DNA of 64,000 bases from Microbacterium sp. PM5 (GCF_003293595.1 NZ_CP022162.1:1798483-1862482); one strand, 5' to 3'; counted from the first letter of the stretch, positions 42,047 through 51,013 are shown. Notes: generated from the sequence alone by a model not told the origin. Translations and numbers: made by a program.

Positions 42047-43339
42047 CTCTCGCCCATGCTGGAGACGCCCGGTCGCACGGTTCGAGCCGCGCACAACGAT
42101 GCCGCGCCGTCGCGAGCACGCCGTGCGGCATGGCTGCTGGGACCGGCGCTGGTCGCCGGCGTCGCCTACCTCGATCCCGGCAATGTCGCGAGCAACATGA
42201 CCGCGGGGGCGCGCTTCGGCTACCTGCTCGTCTGGGTCGTCGTGCTCGGCAACGCGATGGCGTGGCTCATCCAGTACCTGTCCGCCAAGCTCGGCATCGT
42301 GACGGGACAGAGCCTCGCCGAGACCCTCGGCGACCGCCTGCGCCATCCCTGGGCGCGCCGCGCCTACTGGCTGCAGGCCGAACTCGTCGCCGTCGCCACC
42401 GACGTCGCCGAGGTGATCGGCGGTGCCGTCGCGCTCTGGCTGCTCTTCGGCGTGCCCCTGCCCGTCGGCGGCCTCATCACCGGGGCCGTCTCGATCGCGC
42501 TGCTGCTCATCCAGCAGCGCCGCGGAGCCCGCAGCTTCGAGTTCGTCGTGATCGGTCTGCTCGTGGTGATCTCGATCGGCTTCACCTACGGAGTCTTCAT
42601 CGCCCCGCCGGATGCCGCGGGCGTCGCCGCCGGCATGATCCCTCGATTCGAGGGATCGGAGTCGGTGCTGCTCGCGGCATCCATCCTGGGCGCGACGATC
42701 ATGCCGCACGCGATCTATGCCCACAGCGCCCTCGCCCGCGACCGTTTCTCCGCGGTCGGCGCGCGCGCCGCCGACCGCGCCGTCGCGACACCACGCCTGC
42801 TGCGCGCGACCCGGTGGGACGTCACAATCGCCCTGGTCGTCGCGGGCACGGTGAACCTCGCGATCCTGCTGCTCGCCGCCGCCAACCTCGCCGGCGTCGA
42901 AGGCACCAACAGCCTCGAGGGCGCGTACACCGCACTGTCGGCGGGCCTCGGTGGCGCCGTCGCGACGATGTTCGCGATCGGCCTGCTCGCGAGCGGTCTG
43001 GCGAGCACCGCCGTCGGCGCCTATGCCGGCGCGGAGATCATGCACGGCCTGCTGCGCGTGCGCGTGCCGCTGATCGCGCGGCGCCTCGTCACGCTGGTGC
43101 CGGCCATCGTGATCCTCGCGCTCGGGGCCGACCCGACCTGGGCGCTGATCCTCAGCCAGGTGGTGCTGAGCTTCGGCATCCCGTTCGCGCTCGTGCCGCT
43201 CGTCGCCCTCACCGCCCGCCGCGACGTGCTGGGGGTGCACCGCAACCGCTGGTGGACGACCCTTGCGGGTGTCGTCGCGTCGGTGTTCCTCATCGCTCTG
43301 AACGCACTGCTGCTGTGGCTCGTGCTGACGGGCCGATAG
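42035..43339 (+). CDS. mntH: Nramp family Mn2+/H+ symporter
   Basis: The 434-residue transporter has 11 membrane segments. The metal-binding motifs of Nramp are visible: AYLDPGNVASNMTAG in helix 1 (DPGN) and ATIMPHAIYAHSAL in helix 6 (MPH). It imports manganese, and to some degree iron. TAATTT ends six bases before ATG 42035, so the transcript begins at the start codon, in the centre of a perfect operator palindrome. mntR follows 22 bases after its stop. The next ATG at 42056 is a less likely start. Confidence 0.93.
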   Translation: MPKNLSPMLETPGRTVRAAHNDAAPSRARRAAWLLGPALVAGVAYLDPGNVASNMTAGARFGYLLVWVVVLGNAMAWLIQYLSAKLGIVTGQSLAETLGDRLRHPWARRAYWLQAELVAVATDVAEVIGGAVALWLLFGVPLPVGGLITGAVSIALLLIQQRRGARSFEFVVIGLLVVISIGFTYGVFIAPPDAAGVAAGMIPRFEGSESVLLAASILGATIMPHAIYAHSALARDRFSAVGARAADRAVATPRLLRATRWDVTIALVVAGTVNLAILLLAAANLAGVEGTNSLEGAYTALSAGLGGAVATMFAIGLLASGLASTAVGAYAGAEIMHGLLRVRVPLIARRLVTLVPAIVILALGADPTWALILSQVVLSFGIPFALVPLVALTARRDVLGVHRNRWWTTLAGVVASVFLIALNALLLWLVLTGR

Positions 43340-43361
43340 TCACGGCCGGTAGCCTGAGAGC

Positions 43362-44006
43362 GTGGCTGCGAACTCCGTCGCGATCGACGACTACCTGAAG
43401 ACGATCTACCACCACACCGAGTGGCAGCCCGCGCTCATCACCTCGTCGCAGCTGGCGGCCGAGCTGAAGCTCGCCCCGTCGACGGTCACGGAGATGGTGC
43501 AGAAGCTCGTCGCACAGGGTCTCGTCGACCACCGTCCGTACGGGCCGGTCGCGCTCACCGAGCAGGGCCGGCTGCGCGCGGCATCCATCATCCGTCGCCA
43601 TCGCCTGATCGAGACGTGGCTGGTGCAGGAGTTCGGCTACGCGTGGGACGAGGTGCATGACGAGGCCGAGGTGCTTGAGCATACGATCAGCGACCGCCTG
43701 CTCGCCGGCATCGCAGAGCGGCTCGGGCATCCTCGCTTCGACCCGCACGGCGACGCGATCCCGGATGCCGAGGGCAACGTCCACCGCCTGCCGTTCGTGC
43801 TGCTGTCGGCCGCCGAGCTCGGGCACGCGGGTGAGGTGCTGCGGGTCAGCGACCGTGACCCCGAGCTCCTGCGCGCGCTGGAGGGAGCGGGCATCGATGT
43901 GGGGCACCGCCTCGTGGTCGCGGGAGCCGACGTGGTCCGCGTCGACGACGGCGCGACCGTGACGCTGCCCGCCGGCGCGGCCGGTGCAGTCTGGCTGACC
44001 GCCTGA
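43362..44006 (+). CDS. mntR: DtxR-family manganese-dependent regulator
   Basis: The 214-residue regulator has an N-terminal winged helix (SVAIDDYLKTIYHHTEW, LAPSTVTEMVQKLVAQGLV), the metal-binding/dimerisation helices (RRHRLIETWLVQEFGYAWDEVHDEAEVLEH, given here only as key His, Glu and Cys-free ligands) and a C-terminal FeoA/SH3-like domain. The position directly after mntH shows that its metal is manganese. TAGCCT ends six bases before GTG 43362, so it has its own leaderless promoter and may be made even when mntH is repressed. Confidence 0.92.
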   Translation: MAANSVAIDDYLKTIYHHTEWQPALITSSQLAAELKLAPSTVTEMVQKLVAQGLVDHRPYGPVALTEQGRLRAASIIRRHRLIETWLVQEFGYAWDEVHDEAEVLEHTISDRLLAGIAERLGHPRFDPHGDAIPDAEGNVHRLPFVLLSAAELGHAGEVLRVSDRDPELLRALEGAGIDVGHRLVVAGADVVRVDDGATVTLPAGAAGAVWLTA

Positions 44007-44198
44007 CCCCGGTTGCGCCCCGCCCTCGCCCGGGCGTGGCTGCCCCCCCCCCCCCCCCCCCCGCGGGGATGTCCCAAAAGCCGTCCCCTCCGGGGCCTCC
44101 ACACCGCACAATCTGGGACACGCCCCGCTATAAGTGGGACACGGTCGGGGGCGATGGGGGGCATCGCGACCGTGGCGCGGAGGGGCTGGCCGGCAGTC
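44007..44198. other. Intergenic region with C20 tract and TGGGACAC repeats
   Basis: No gene is supported in these 192 bp between the convergent mntR and SDR genes. A run of 20 cytosines (44043-44062) is the longest homopolymer in the window. After it come TGTCCCA (44070-44076) and two TGGGACACG repeats (44114 and 44135) exactly 21 bp apart, with a TATAAG hexamer just before the second. Confidence 0.6.
44043..44062 (+). repeat. Poly-C tract, 20 bases
   Basis: Twenty consecutive C residues follow the mntR stop codon by 36 bases. Such a run is prone to slippage in replication and to error in sequencing, so its exact length should be treated as uncertain. Confidence 0.8.
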
Positions 44199-45161
44199 TC
44201 AGCGCCGCCAGAGGCGCCGCGGACGGCTGGCCTTGAGGTAGGGCCAGGTGATGCCGGTGGCGTGCTCGCAGTAGTCCCAGAGTCGGGTGGCGATGTCTTC
44301 GCGCCGGGCCAGCTTGCTGGCTTGACCGAGTGCGGGCGGGCCGGCCACCAGTCGCGACGGCCCCCAGAACTGGCCACCGATCGCCTCCGGATCGACGAGC
44401 GCCCGCACGAGCGGCCACGCTCCGCGCTCCTTGGACTGCGTGATCGGAGCCTGCAGGTTGTCGACGAAGCGCGTCATCCGCGTGGGCTCGTTGATGCCCA
44501 GGATGCCGCGGGTGCGTCCGCTGATCGCGTACCCGGGATGGGCGACGAGGCTGGCGATCGGCACGTTCGCGGCCCGCAGGCGCCGATCGGCCTCGAGGCC
44601 GAGAGCGGTCGTCGCGACCTTCGACTGCACGTAGGCCCGCCACGGCGAGTAGTTCGTCGCCAGCTCGGGGTCGACGGGGTCGTAGTTGCCCATCGCGGTC
44701 GACATCGACCCGACCCACACCATGCGACCTCGACCGGCGGCGAGCGGTAGCAGCAGCTCGCCGGCGAGCGCGTAGTGGCCGAGGGCGTTCGTCGCGAAGA
44801 CCACCTCGTGCCCGTCGGCGGTGGTCTCGCGGTGGCGCGGCGGGTGCACGACGCCGGCGTTCAGCAGAAGCCCGTGCAGCCCCGCACGACCGCGCACCGT
44901 CGCGGCGGCGGCGCGTACGGAGCCCAGGTTGCTCGTGTCGAGCAGGAGGGTCGTGATCTCGGCATCCGGCACCTGACGCCGCACGGCGACGCGTGCGGTG
45001 GCCAGCTTGTTCGGGTTGCGCCCCGTCATGATCACGTGGGCGCCCGCCTCGGCGAGCTGCAACGACGCGAAGAAGCCGAGCCCCGCCGTCGACCCGGTGA
45101 CGAGGTAGCGTCTGCCGGAGAGGTCGGGGAGCGTCGTCGGGTCCCAGTCGTCGCGTGCCAC
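44199..45161 (-). CDS. Short-chain dehydrogenase/reductase
   Basis: The 320-residue protein has the SDR cofactor motif VTGSTAGLGFFASLQL near residue 23, the NAG-type motif LLLNAGVVHPP, a catalytic Ser in VWVGSMS and the YxxxK pair in YVQSKVAT. The TGR-N segment after the second strand suggests NADP(H). It resembles retinol dehydrogenase-like SDRs, with an unknown substrate. A TAGTCT hexamer ends six bases before the GTG start. It is divergent from the HAD phosphatase gene. Confidence 0.88.
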   Translation of the reverse strand: MARDDWDPTTLPDLSGRRYLVTGSTAGLGFFASLQLAEAGAHVIMTGRNPNKLATARVAVRRQVPDAEITTLLLDTSNLGSVRAAAATVRGRAGLHGLLLNAGVVHPPRHRETTADGHEVVFATNALGHYALAGELLLPLAAGRGRMVWVGSMSTAMGNYDPVDPELATNYSPWRAYVQSKVATTALGLEADRRLRAANVPIASLVAHPGYAISGRTRGILGINEPTRMTRFVDNLQAPITQSKERGAWPLVRALVDPEAIGGQFWGPSRLVAGPPALGQASKLARREDIATRLWDYCEHATGITWPYLKASRPRRLWRR

Positions 45162-45202
45162 GCGTCGAGACTACGGCCGGATCGCCCCGCTAGGCTGGCC
45201 CC

Positions 45203-46012
45203 ATGCGGACACGCGCCGATATCGAATGCTGGCTCACCGACATGGACGGCGTCCTCGTCCACGAAAACAAGCCGATCCCGGGGGCCGCCGAGCTTCTCGA
45301 GCAGTGGCGCGACGCGGGCACGCCGTTCCTCGTGCTGACGAACAACCCGTTCTACACACCACGTGATCTGAGCGCGCGGCTGCGCATCTCGGGGCTGGAG
45401 GTCCCCGAGGATCGCATCTGGACCTCCGCTCTCGCGACGGCCGAGTTCCTGCGCTCGCAGCACCCCGGCGGCACGGCATTCGTCATCGGCGAAGCGGGCC
45501 TGACGACCGCGCTCCACGAAGCGGGGTACGTCCAGACCGAGACGCAGCCCGACTACGTCGTGATCGGAGAGACGCGCAACTACTCGTTCGACCGCATCAC
45601 CCAGGCGATCCGCTTCATCAACAACGGCGCGCGCTTCATCGTCACCAACCCCGACGCCACCGGCCCGACCCCCAGCGGCATCGTGCCGGCGACCGGCTCG
45701 TTCGCCGCGCTGATCACCCACGCGACGGGCAAGGCCCCCTATGTGGTCGGCAAGCCGAACCCGATGATGTTCCGCTCCGCGATGAACCGGATCGGCGCCC
45801 ACTCGGAGAACACCGGCATGATCGGCGACCGCATGGACACCGACGTCGTCGCCGGCATCGAAGCGGGCCTGCACACGATTCTCGTCCGCACCGGCATCTC
45901 CGACGACGCCGAGATCGAGCGCTATCCGTTCCGCCCCGACGAGATCGTCGACTCGGTGGCCGATCTGCTGGCCGATGAGCCGGCGGAGTCCGAGATGCCC
46001 GAGGGGCTGTGA
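45203..46012 (+). CDS. HAD-superfamily IIA phosphatase, NagD-like
   Basis: The 269-residue enzyme has the four HAD motifs: DMDGVLVHE (nucleophile and acid Asp), VLTNNPF, GKPNPMMF with the motif 3 lysine, and GDRMDTDVVAG. The IIA cap lies between motifs 2 and 3, as in NagD and p-nitrophenylphosphatase. It removes phosphate from nucleotides or sugar phosphates. TAGGCT ends six bases before ATG 45203. The LacI regulator gene overlaps its stop, so it is probably linked to the sugar/ester operon that follows. Confidence 0.9.
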   Translation: MRTRADIECWLTDMDGVLVHENKPIPGAAELLEQWRDAGTPFLVLTNNPFYTPRDLSARLRISGLEVPEDRIWTSALATAEFLRSQHPGGTAFVIGEAGLTTALHEAGYVQTETQPDYVVIGETRNYSFDRITQAIRFINNGARFIVTNPDATGPTPSGIVPATGSFAALITHATGKAPYVVGKPNPMMFRSAMNRIGAHSENTGMIGDRMDTDVVAGIEAGLHTILVRTGISDDAEIERYPFRPDEIVDSVADLLADEPAESEMPEGL

Positions 46013-47070
46013 CGGAGCGCAGCTCCGGTCGGCGGGTCACCCTCACCGAGGTCGCAGAGAGGGCAGGTGTGTCGCGCTCGGCGGCCTCGTTCGCGCTGAA
46101 CGGCCGCCTCGACCAGCGCCTGTCCGTCGAGACGATGGCCCGCGTCCGTCGAGCAGCCGACGAGCTCGGCTACCGCGCGAACGTCACCGCGAAGACCCTG
46201 CGCACCGGCCGCTCGGGCACGGTCGCCCTGGTATCGGACTTCGTCAGCTCGACCTCCTTCGCCAACTCGATGGTGCGCGGCGCGCTGGAGCGCCTGCGCG
46301 AGGCGGGGCTGCTGCTGTTCACCGTCGACACGCAGGGCGATGCCGAGATGGAGCGCCGCTTCCTCGACGATCTCGTCGCGCGCGACATCGACGGCATCCT
46401 GTACGCGTCGATGTTCACGCGGCGCGTGATGCCTCCGGCGTCGGCGCGGCACACCGCGCTGGTGCTCATGAACTGCGAAGCCGACGATGCGGCGATCAGC
46501 TCGGTCGTCCCCGACGAGCGCGCCGCGGGCGCGACGGCGGCCCGGCTGCTGCAGGAGGCCGGCCACGATCGCGACATCTGGTTCGTCGGCACGCTCGCGC
46601 CCGGCCGCACCGGCGGCAGCGCGTGGCACGAGTGGGGTCCGGTCGCGCTCCCCCGCCGACTGGAGGGCATCCGCGCTCAGCTCGCCGCCGCGGGCACGCA
46701 GCTCGCCGGCGAGGTCGCCGTGGACGACGACTGGACGGTGCACGACGGGCGGGATGCCGCGGAGCGTCTGCTCGCGTCAGGAGCGCGCCCGCGCGCGGTG
46801 ATCTGCGTCAACGACGCGGTCGGGGTGGGCGTGTTCCAGGCCCTTCGACGAGCCGGACTGCGGGTACCGGACGACGTGTCCCTCGTCTCCTTCGACGGCG
46901 GTGTTCTCGCCGAGGCGACCGATCCGCAACTGGTCTCTCTGCGCCTTCCGCAGGCCGAGATCGGCCGGCGCGCCGCCGACCTCCTGCTCTCCCCCGATGA
47001 GGGCATTCGGCACGAGCTCGTCGAGATGCCGGTGAGCGGCGGCGGCACGATCGCCGCGCCGCGGGTCTGA
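46009..47070 (+). CDS. LacI family transcriptional regulator
   Basis: The 353-residue repressor has the LacI helix-turn-helix at residues 8-30 (VTLTEVAERAGVSRSAASFA), the hinge RANVTAKTLRTGRSG and a periplasmic-binding-protein-type effector domain. Its GTG overlaps the HAD gene stop (GTGA). Directly downstream is a CG-centred palindrome typical of LacI-family operators, in front of a transporter/esterase operon, so it probably represses that operon and is relieved by a carbohydrate or ester derivative. Confidence 0.92.
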   Translation: MTERSSGRRVTLTEVAERAGVSRSAASFALNGRLDQRLSVETMARVRRAADELGYRANVTAKTLRTGRSGTVALVSDFVSSTSFANSMVRGALERLREAGLLLFTVDTQGDAEMERRFLDDLVARDIDGILYASMFTRRVMPPASARHTALVLMNCEADDAAISSVVPDERAAGATAARLLQEAGHDRDIWFVGTLAPGRTGGSAWHEWGPVALPRRLEGIRAQLAAAGTQLAGEVAVDDDWTVHDGRDAAERLLASGARPRAVICVNDAVGVGVFQALRRAGLRVPDDVSLVSFDGGVLAEATDPQLVSLRLPQAEIGRRAADLLLSPDEGIRHELVEMPVSGGGTIAAPRV

Positions 47071-47132
47071 CCGGCGGCGTTCGAGATCGGATTTCTCCGG
47101 TCGATGGCGTCGAAGTCATGCTTGCTTCGCTT

Positions 47133-47148
47133 GCTATATCGGTATAGC
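47133..47148. promoter_or_regulatory. LacI-type operator
   Basis: GCTATATCGGTATAGC is a 16-bp dyad with six-base perfect arms and a central CG, as in most LacI-family sites. It lies about 75 bases upstream of the transporter start, where the promoter is expected; TATAGC within it resembles a -10 hexamer. Confidence 0.75.
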
Positions 47149-47228
47149 TTGTGTTGCGACGGCGGCGGACCCGGTTCGCCCCGCACGCCGCCCGCCTTCG
47201 TCACCCGCACGTACAAAGGAGTATGACC

Positions 47229-48542
47229 ATGAGCGCACTCTCGGCTCGCCCCGCCCCGAACCCCTGGTGGGTGGGCTTCGTCTGCGGAATGGCGACCTTC
47301 GTCGACGCCGCCGCGACCACCGGCATCGGTGTCGCGCTCGTCCTCTTCCAGTCGTTCGTCCCCGGAACTCCGGGCCTCACGCCCGACCAGGTCGGCCTGC
47401 TGACGGGCGTGCTGACCGCGGGCGTCGCGATCGGCTCGCTCGTCGGAGGACGCCTGGCCGACCGATTCGGCCGTCGCCGTATCTTCCTGGTGACGATGAG
47501 CCTCATCGTGCTCGGATCGCTCACGCCGTTCTTCGGCGTCTCCTTCGGCCTTCTCCTGCCCGGCATCGCGCTGATCGGACTGGGCGTCGGCGCCGACCTC
47601 CCCGCGGCTCTCGCATCGATCTCCGAAGCGGCCACCGACCGCAACCGCGGCAAGATCCTCGTGTTCTCGAATCTGCTCGGCGGCTTCGGCATCCTGCTCG
47701 CGGTGCTCATCGGCATCAACTTCGGTCAGCTCGGCGAGGTCGGCGGACGCATCATGTTCGCGGCCTTCGGCGGCGTCGGTCTCGTCGTGCTGGCACTGCG
47801 CCTCACGATCCCCGAGTCGGCGGACTGGATCGCCGCCCGCGACGAGCGCCGCAACGGCGTGCAGACCGTCCGCGCCGAGCGCGGCCGTCTCCGCGACTTC
47901 GGGCGCCCGCAGTACCGCCGGCCTTTCGTGACCCTGCTCGTCTACTACACGCTCGCCTCGATCGCGATCAGCGTCGCCGGCAGCTTCGGCACCTTCGTGG
48001 CGGTCAACGTCGCCGGCATCCCGGTGAACGAATACCAGGGATGGACGCTGCTGGCGATGCCCGCCGCCATCCTCGGCGCCGTCTGGTTCATGGCCGTCGC
48101 CGACACGCGGTTCCGGATGAGCTACTACGTCATCGGGGCGATCGCCGTGGTCGTCGCGAACCTGGTGCCGGTGGTGTTCGGCTTCACCCTCCCCGCCCTG
48201 ATCGTCTCGGTCGTCGTGACGACCTTCGCCGGCGCGTTCTGCTTCGAGACGATCATGAAGGTGTGGACGCAGGAGTCCTTCCCCACCATGCTGCGCTCCA
48301 CGGCGCAGGGAACGGTCTACGCCGTCGCCCGCTTCGCGACCGCGGCGTTCAACGTCGTCACCCCCGCCCTGCTGCTTCTCAACCCGAGCGCCGTCTACGT
48401 CGCCGTCTCGGTGGTGGCCGCCGCAGGCTTCCTGATCGGGTGGATCGGGTTCCGGCGCGGTGTGACCAATGCGTTCGACGTCGAGGCGGACGTGGTCTCG
48501 GCATCCGACGCGAACGCGTCTGCCGCGACACTGGCCCGCTGA
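47229..48542 (+). CDS. MFS transporter (sugar/metabolite porter type)
   Basis: The 437-residue protein has 12 membrane segments with the MFS loop motif GGRLADRFGRRRIFL and a PESADWIAARDERR segment in the central loop, resembling sugar and aromatic-acid porters. AAAGGAG is seven bases before ATG 47229; another ATG at 47223 would be too close to it. It is the first gene behind the LacI-type operator, followed by two hydrolase genes. The likely cargo is an acylated or esterified carbohydrate, inferred from neighbours. Confidence 0.88.
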   Translation: MSALSARPAPNPWWVGFVCGMATFVDAAATTGIGVALVLFQSFVPGTPGLTPDQVGLLTGVLTAGVAIGSLVGGRLADRFGRRRIFLVTMSLIVLGSLTPFFGVSFGLLLPGIALIGLGVGADLPAALASISEAATDRNRGKILVFSNLLGGFGILLAVLIGINFGQLGEVGGRIMFAAFGGVGLVVLALRLTIPESADWIAARDERRNGVQTVRAERGRLRDFGRPQYRRPFVTLLVYYTLASIAISVAGSFGTFVAVNVAGIPVNEYQGWTLLAMPAAILGAVWFMAVADTRFRMSYYVIGAIAVVVANLVPVVFGFTLPALIVSVVVTTFAGAFCFETIMKVWTQESFPTMLRSTAQGTVYAVARFATAAFNVVTPALLLLNPSAVYVAVSVVAAAGFLIGWIGFRRGVTNAFDVEADVVSASDANASAATLAR

Positions 48543-48569
48543 ACCGGCTTCCCCGACGAAAGAACACCC

Positions 48570-49379
48570 ATGCGACTCGTCCCCTTCGAGACCACGGTCC
48601 GCTCGCTCACGCTGCGGGGCACGCACTACCTTCCGGATGCCGCGACGGGCGCCGAGCCGGCACCGCGGCCGACCGTCGTGCTGCTGCACGGCTTCGGCGG
48701 ATCGCGAGTGGAGACCACCGGCGTCTTCGTCGCTCTGGCGCGCGCGCTGGTCGCGGCCGGGTTCGGCGTGATCGCGTTCGATCGCGCGGGGCACGGCGAG
48801 AGCGACGGCGAGTTCTTCGACACGACGGCGTCGGGCGATATCGCGGACACGTTCGCCGTGCTCGGCGCCGTGCGAGAGAGTCCCGACGCAGATGCCGAGA
48901 ACCTCCACCTCGTCGGCATGAGCCTCGGCTCCGTCATCGCCGCGGTCGTCGCGGCGGAGGCGGGAGCGGGCGGCATCCGCTCGCTGACGATGTGGTCGAC
49001 GGCCGCCGTGTTCGTCGACGACATCCGCTCGGGACAGATCCAGGGGCGCTCGCTCGCCGCGCTCGACGGGCCGGACGGGTTCTTCGACTTCCTCGGGATG
49101 CGACTGGGCCCGGCGATGCGCGCCGACGCTCTCACGTTCGATCCGTATGCGCGAGCCGCGGCCTACGACGGCCCGGCCCTGCTGCTGCACGGCACGGCCG
49201 ACTTCGTCCCGGTGCGCTACGCCCAGCGTTACGCCGAGGCGGACGTCTTCGGCGAGCGCGCCGTGGTCGTCGTCGTGGACGGCGCCGACCACGGCTGGGC
49301 GCAACTGCCTCAGCGTGACGAACTGATCGCCCGCACCGTCTCCTTCATCCAGTCCCACTCCGAGAGGACCGCTTCGTGA
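48570..49379 (+). CDS. Alpha/beta hydrolase
   Basis: The 269-residue protein has an oxyanion HGFGGS near residue 40, the nucleophile elbow GMSLGS, the acid in HGTADFVP and the histidine in GADHGWAQLP. It is a cytoplasmic esterase-like enzyme. It lies 27 bases after the transporter gene and its stop overlaps the start of the SGNH hydrolase gene (GTGA), so the three form one operon under the LacI-type operator. Confidence 0.87.
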   Translation: MRLVPFETTVRSLTLRGTHYLPDAATGAEPAPRPTVVLLHGFGGSRVETTGVFVALARALVAAGFGVIAFDRAGHGESDGEFFDTTASGDIADTFAVLGAVRESPDADAENLHLVGMSLGSVIAAVVAAEAGAGGIRSLTMWSTAAVFVDDIRSGQIQGRSLAALDGPDGFFDFLGMRLGPAMRADALTFDPYARAAAYDGPALLLHGTADFVPVRYAQRYAEADVFGERAVVVVVDGADHGWAQLPQRDELIARTVSFIQSHSERTAS

Positions 49380-50593
49380 CCACCCCCCTGACCCCGTCCC
49401 GGATCGGCATCGGCGAGGTCGTGCGCCTCGGAGACGCCGAGGTGCTGCTCGAAGGGCACCTCGACGTCGATGACAGTCGCGGCATCCGCCCCCTGCGCCT
49501 GCCCCGCCGCACGTGGGCGCACTTCCCGCCGAACGGCGAGATCCTTCGCGCGATCACGGCCAACGCGAGCGGCGTGCGCGTGCGGTTCACGACGGCAGCG
49601 ACCACGCTGAGCCTGACGATGCGGTGCACCCAGCTGCACTTCGCCGAGCTCGCCGGCCCGGTCAACGACGTGGTCGTGGAGGTCGAGGGCGAGCCGGTGC
49701 ACGTCGTGCGCGCCCCCGTCACCGACATCCGTCGACTCTCGTGGATCGGGGATGCCGCGACCGACGAGCCCGCGAGCGAACCCGCGACGCTGGAGATCGC
49801 GCTCGGCGGCGCGGGCGGCCCAGGTCCGCGCACGGTGACCGTCTGGCTGCCACAGGGGATGATCGTCGACCTCCTCGATCTTCGCGCCGACGCCCCCGTG
49901 GTCGCAGCGGAGCCCTCCCCGGCACCCGTCTGGATCCACCACGGCAGCTCGATCAGCCACTGCGTCGAGACGCCCTCGCCGACCGGGGTGTGGCCGGTGA
50001 TCGCGGCGCGCACGAGCGATCTGTCGCTCATCAACCTCGGCTTCGGCGGGCAGTGCATGCTCGATCCGTTCGTCGCCGACACGATCGCCGCCACGCCCGC
50101 CGACGTCATCACGCTCAAGGTGGGCATCAACATCGTGGGCGCGCGCTCGTTCGATCAGCGCACGTTCACGCCCGCGGTGCACGGCTTCCTCGACCGGGTG
50201 CGCGCCGGTCATCCCGACACCCCGATCGTGCTGGCGTCGTCGATCCTGTGGCCGGGCAGTGAGGACACGCCGGGCCCCTCCGACGTGGAGTTCTTCGACG
50301 ACGGGCATGTCCGTTGCTACGCCGCCGGGGACGCCGACGACGTCGCCCGCGGTGCGCTGACCATGACCGAGTCGCGGCGACAGCTGGCCGAGGTGGTGCG
50401 GGTGCGCGCGGCATCCGGGGAACGGATCGCGTACCTCGACGGGCTGAGCCTGTACGGCGCCGACGACCAGGAGCGCTACACGCTGCCCGACAGCCTGCAT
50501 CCCGACACGGAGCTGTATGCCGAGATCGCCGCGCGCTTCGCCGCCGCCGTGTTCGGTGCCGACGGACTCGTCCCCCGCGCCCGACTAGGCTGA
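49376..50593 (+). CDS. SGNH/GDSL-type esterase with N-terminal beta domain
   Basis: The 405-residue protein has an N-terminal beta-sandwich-like part (residues 1-175) and a C-terminal SGNH hydrolase. The blocks are IHHGSSISHCVE (Ser), LGFGGQC (Gly), GINIVG (Asn) and DSLHPD (Asp-His). It deacylates an ester, perhaps acetylated sugar. GTG 49376 overlaps the stop of the alpha/beta hydrolase gene. Two hydrolases behind one transporter suggest stepwise deacylation of an imported compound, which is inference. Confidence 0.87.
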   Translation: MTTPLTPSRIGIGEVVRLGDAEVLLEGHLDVDDSRGIRPLRLPRRTWAHFPPNGEILRAITANASGVRVRFTTAATTLSLTMRCTQLHFAELAGPVNDVVVEVEGEPVHVVRAPVTDIRRLSWIGDAATDEPASEPATLEIALGGAGGPGPRTVTVWLPQGMIVDLLDLRADAPVVAAEPSPAPVWIHHGSSISHCVETPSPTGVWPVIAARTSDLSLINLGFGGQCMLDPFVADTIAATPADVITLKVGINIVGARSFDQRTFTPAVHGFLDRVRAGHPDTPIVLASSILWPGSEDTPGPSDVEFFDDGHVRCYAAGDADDVARGALTMTESRRQLAEVVRVRAASGERIAYLDGLSLYGADDQERYTLPDSLHPDTELYAEIAARFAAAVFGADGLVPRARLG

Positions 50594-50627
50594 AACTGCC
50601 CGCCCCCGCACGGGCGGAGGAGACATC

Positions 50628-50756
50628 GTGAACGCGACCGAGCAGACGCTGCTGTTCGCCTCGACCGGCCTGGTGCTGGTCGGGACGCTGGTGGTGTTCG
50701 TCGTGCAGTTCATCCGCGGTCGCGGGCGCGACAGCGGCGACGGGAGCGACCAGTGA
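50628..50756 (+). CDS. Small membrane protein, 42 aa
   Basis: A 42-residue frame from GTG 50628 has one membrane segment (LLFASTGLVLVGTLVVFVVQF) and a polar Arg/Asp/Gly tail. GGAGGAG lies six bases upstream, a very good ribosome site, and TAGGCT at 50585 is a plausible -10. The next frame begins inside its stop codon (GTGA). No family is recognised. Confidence 0.65.
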   Translation: MNATEQTLLFASTGLVLVGTLVVFVVQFIRGRGRDSGDGSDQ

Positions 50757-50935
50757 TCGCCATCGTCTTCGTCGTGACCGCGATGGCGCTGCTGATCGTC
50801 GCACTCGTGCTCTTCGTGCGGGGCCGCCGCGATGCGCCGCAGGGAACCCCGCTGCCCAACGGCCGCGGCATCCTCCTGCTCACCCTCGCCGGCCTCGTGC
50901 TCGCGCTGGCGTCGCAGCTGCCCGTCTTCCACTGA
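50753..50935 (+). CDS. Small membrane protein, 60 aa
   Basis: A 60-residue protein with two hydrophobic helices (IAIVFVVTAMALLIVALVLF and GILLLTLAGLVLALASQL) joined by the polar loop RGRRDAPQGTPLPNGR. It is coupled to the 42-residue frame by a GTGA overlap. Function is unknown. Confidence 0.65.
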   Translation: MIAIVFVVTAMALLIVALVLFVRGRRDAPQGTPLPNGRGILLLTLAGLVLALASQLPVFH

Positions 50936-51013
50936 GCGCGCCGTCGCCTTGAGCTCGGCCGCTCCGCGACGTAGCGTGAAACCGCCCGATCTCCATCGAC
51001 CGAAGGGGACACA

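Noticed and set aside
44013..44750. A 245-codon plus-strand frame starting beside the poly-C tract
   Set aside because: It runs antisense through the SDR gene and has no recognisable domain; the SDR motifs on the other strand are complete.
46677..49358. A very long minus-strand open frame (893 codons) under the LacI, MFS and hydrolase genes
   Set aside because: Its product is low-complexity, rich in Arg, Asp, Gly and His with no fold; the plus-strand genes have clear families. It is the usual antisense open frame of GC-rich DNA.
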